The position numbers were made by a program, and so were the translations under genes. A stretch of DNA of 21,456 nucleotides from a virus, in the IMG/VR virus record IMGVR_UViG_3300006925_000188, positions 1 through 21,456 of that record; one strand, 5' to 3'. Numbering within the stretch: position 1 is the first letter of the stretch; each line of letters starts with the position of its first letter. Positions 20,341 to 21,456 of this stretch are shown here, one piece after another. The notes under the pieces were generated by a model. The model was not told the origin of the DNA and searched no databases. It worked only from the letters and a program-made list of their open reading frames with translations.

Positions 20341-21456
20341 ATGGCTAAAAAGTTTTTAACCGATATAAAAATAGCCGCGGGAGTATATGATTCTAGTGGA
20401 GACATAGGAAACAGTGGGCAAGTATTGTCATCAACTGGATCTGGTGTTAATTGGATAAATACCACTACTTCGGCAAGTATAATTTACCAAGACGGTTTTA
20501 CTGGTGATGGCAGCACAACTGCTTTCACATTAGCAAATAGTCTAGACAACGAAAACAAAACACAAGTATATATAGAAGGTGTATACCAACATAAAGATAA
20601 CTATTCTTTGAATGGGGCTACACTTACTTTTAGTTCTGCACCACCCAACACTTCTGATATAGAAGTTATATCTTTTGGTAGTGTTACAGCTGCTGATGAT
20701 ATTTTATATGACGATGATTTTACATCTGCTGGTTTAATGACAACAGATGGATCAGGTGTGTATAGCATAACGACAAACAACTCTTCAAACTGGAATACAG
20801 CTTACACACATTCCCAAGCTGCTCACGCTCCTGCAAACGCAGAACAAAATGTACAGTCCGATTGGACAGCTACATCAGGCGATTCTTTCATTCAAAACAA
20901 ACCTACGATTCCAAGTGGTAATCAGATTATAGATTGGACAGCGGATCAAGGATCAACTGAGATACATTCCGGTAACTACATTAATACAACTTATACAGTT
21001 GGTGATGGTGGTTTAACTCAAAACAATTTTACAAACGCTTTAAAAACAAAGCTAGATGGTATTGAAGCTAGTGCTGATGTAACAGATACAACAAATGTAA
21101 CTGCCGCTGGTGCTTTAATGGATTCTGAATTAACAGATTTAGCTGGTGTTAAAGCTGTAACAATATCTGATTTAGCTACAGAAACATATGTAGATACTGC
21201 AGTTAGTAATTTAGTTGATAGTTCACCCGCAACATTAGATACATTAAACGAGCTTGCTGCAGCGTTAGGTGACGATCCTAACTTTGCTACAACTACAGCT
21301 ACAAGTATTGGAACAAAGCTACCATTAGCTGGTGGAACATTAACAGGGGATCTCAATATGGTCCAAACCTCTGGCAACAATTTAATTTATATTAATAGTT
21401 CTGGCGGTGGTGCTCCTGTTATATATCTAGAGGATTCAACCGTTAAATGGGGACAA
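20341..21456 (+). CDS. Tail fibre-like protein, partial (C-terminus beyond window)
   Basis: ATG at 20341 with 372 codons open to the edge. It opens MAKKFLTDIKIAAGVYDSSG and includes GQVLSSTGSGVNWIN, FTGDGSTTAFTLANSL with VYIEGVYQHKDNYSL, NTAYTHSQAAHAPANAEQNV, and later the widespread fibre motif LNELAAALGDDPNF, LPLAGGTLTGDLNM. These are beta-helical fibre segments seen in many phage fibres and in intramolecular-chaperone-bearing tailspikes; the chaperone, if any, is outside the window. Upstream leader ATAATTTAAATAAAATAC lacks a Shine-Dalgarno site. Confidence 0.82.
   Translation, partial: MAKKFLTDIKIAAGVYDSSGDIGNSGQVLSSTGSGVNWINTTTSASIIYQDGFTGDGSTTAFTLANSLDNENKTQVYIEGVYQHKDNYSLNGATLTFSSAPPNTSDIEVISFGSVTAADDILYDDDFTSAGLMTTDGSGVYSITTNNSSNWNTAYTHSQAAHAPANAEQNVQSDWTATSGDSFIQNKPTIPSGNQIIDWTADQGSTEIHSGNYINTTYTVGDGGLTQNNFTNALKTKLDGIEASADVTDTTNVTAAGALMDSELTDLAGVKAVTISDLATETYVDTAVSNLVDSSPATLDTLNELAAALGDDPNFATTTATSIGTKLPLAGGTLTGDLNMVQTSGNNLIYINSSGGGAPVIYLEDSTVKWGQ

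Overview
The window is an AT-rich piece of a tailed double-stranded DNA phage genome, most likely marine. The evidence is dense, overlapping small genes, a T7-like primase-helicase, an exonuclease/annealing recombination pair, a phage sigma factor and a block of tail-fibre genes of the type common in marine phages. No integrase, terminase, portal or capsid gene lies in the window. Most starts lack an AGGAGG-type ribosome site and have A/T-rich upstream sequence. That is compatible with a Bacteroidota host, but the host is not proven.

Layout. (1) Positions 1-6155, minus strand: a replication, recombination and nucleotide-metabolism operon. In transcription order it holds an HTH protein, a sigma-70-like factor, a putative single-strand annealing protein, a RecE-like PD-(D/E)XK exonuclease, an SSB-like protein with a DDLPF tail, a primase-helicase, a small unknown protein, a thymidylate-synthase-family enzyme with the dCMP-hydroxymethylase-type Asp177, and a GIY-YIG/MazG fusion cut by the window edge. 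(2) Positions 6293-13291, minus strand: about 25 very small accessory genes in short, tightly overlapping operons. They include an exported 3D (double-psi barrel) protein, a UVR-motif protein, three zinc-ribbon microproteins, a one-helix membrane protein, a tandem pair of paralogues and an initiator-type tRNA-Met. (3) Positions 13292-13565: a divergent intergenic region. (4) Positions 13566-21456, plus strand: the late region, with a small very basic protein, a 1452-residue repetitive tail fibre, a tail assembly chaperone and three further fibre-like proteins, the last cut by the window edge.

The main discovery is a family of eight near-identical minus-strand promoters, one ahead of each accessory transcription unit. 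Each has a CAGACA-like upstream box, exactly 17 bp, and a perfect TATAAT, with an invariant AC at spacer positions 5-6. The box is neither the usual TTGACA nor the Bacteroidota TTG/TAnnTTTG type, so the phage's own sigma factor or its HTH protein may be the reader. In two promoters the predicted transcription start falls on the A of the ATG (leaderless).

A second theme is possible DNA modification. The dCMP-hydroxymethylase-like enzyme sits next to a MazG-type pyrophosphohydrolase, which could make dCMP from dCTP. In E. coli numbering all key thymidylate-synthase residues are kept except Asn177, which is Asp. Promoter, box and gene were also duplicated as one ~410 bp cassette at 12.6-13.4 kb.
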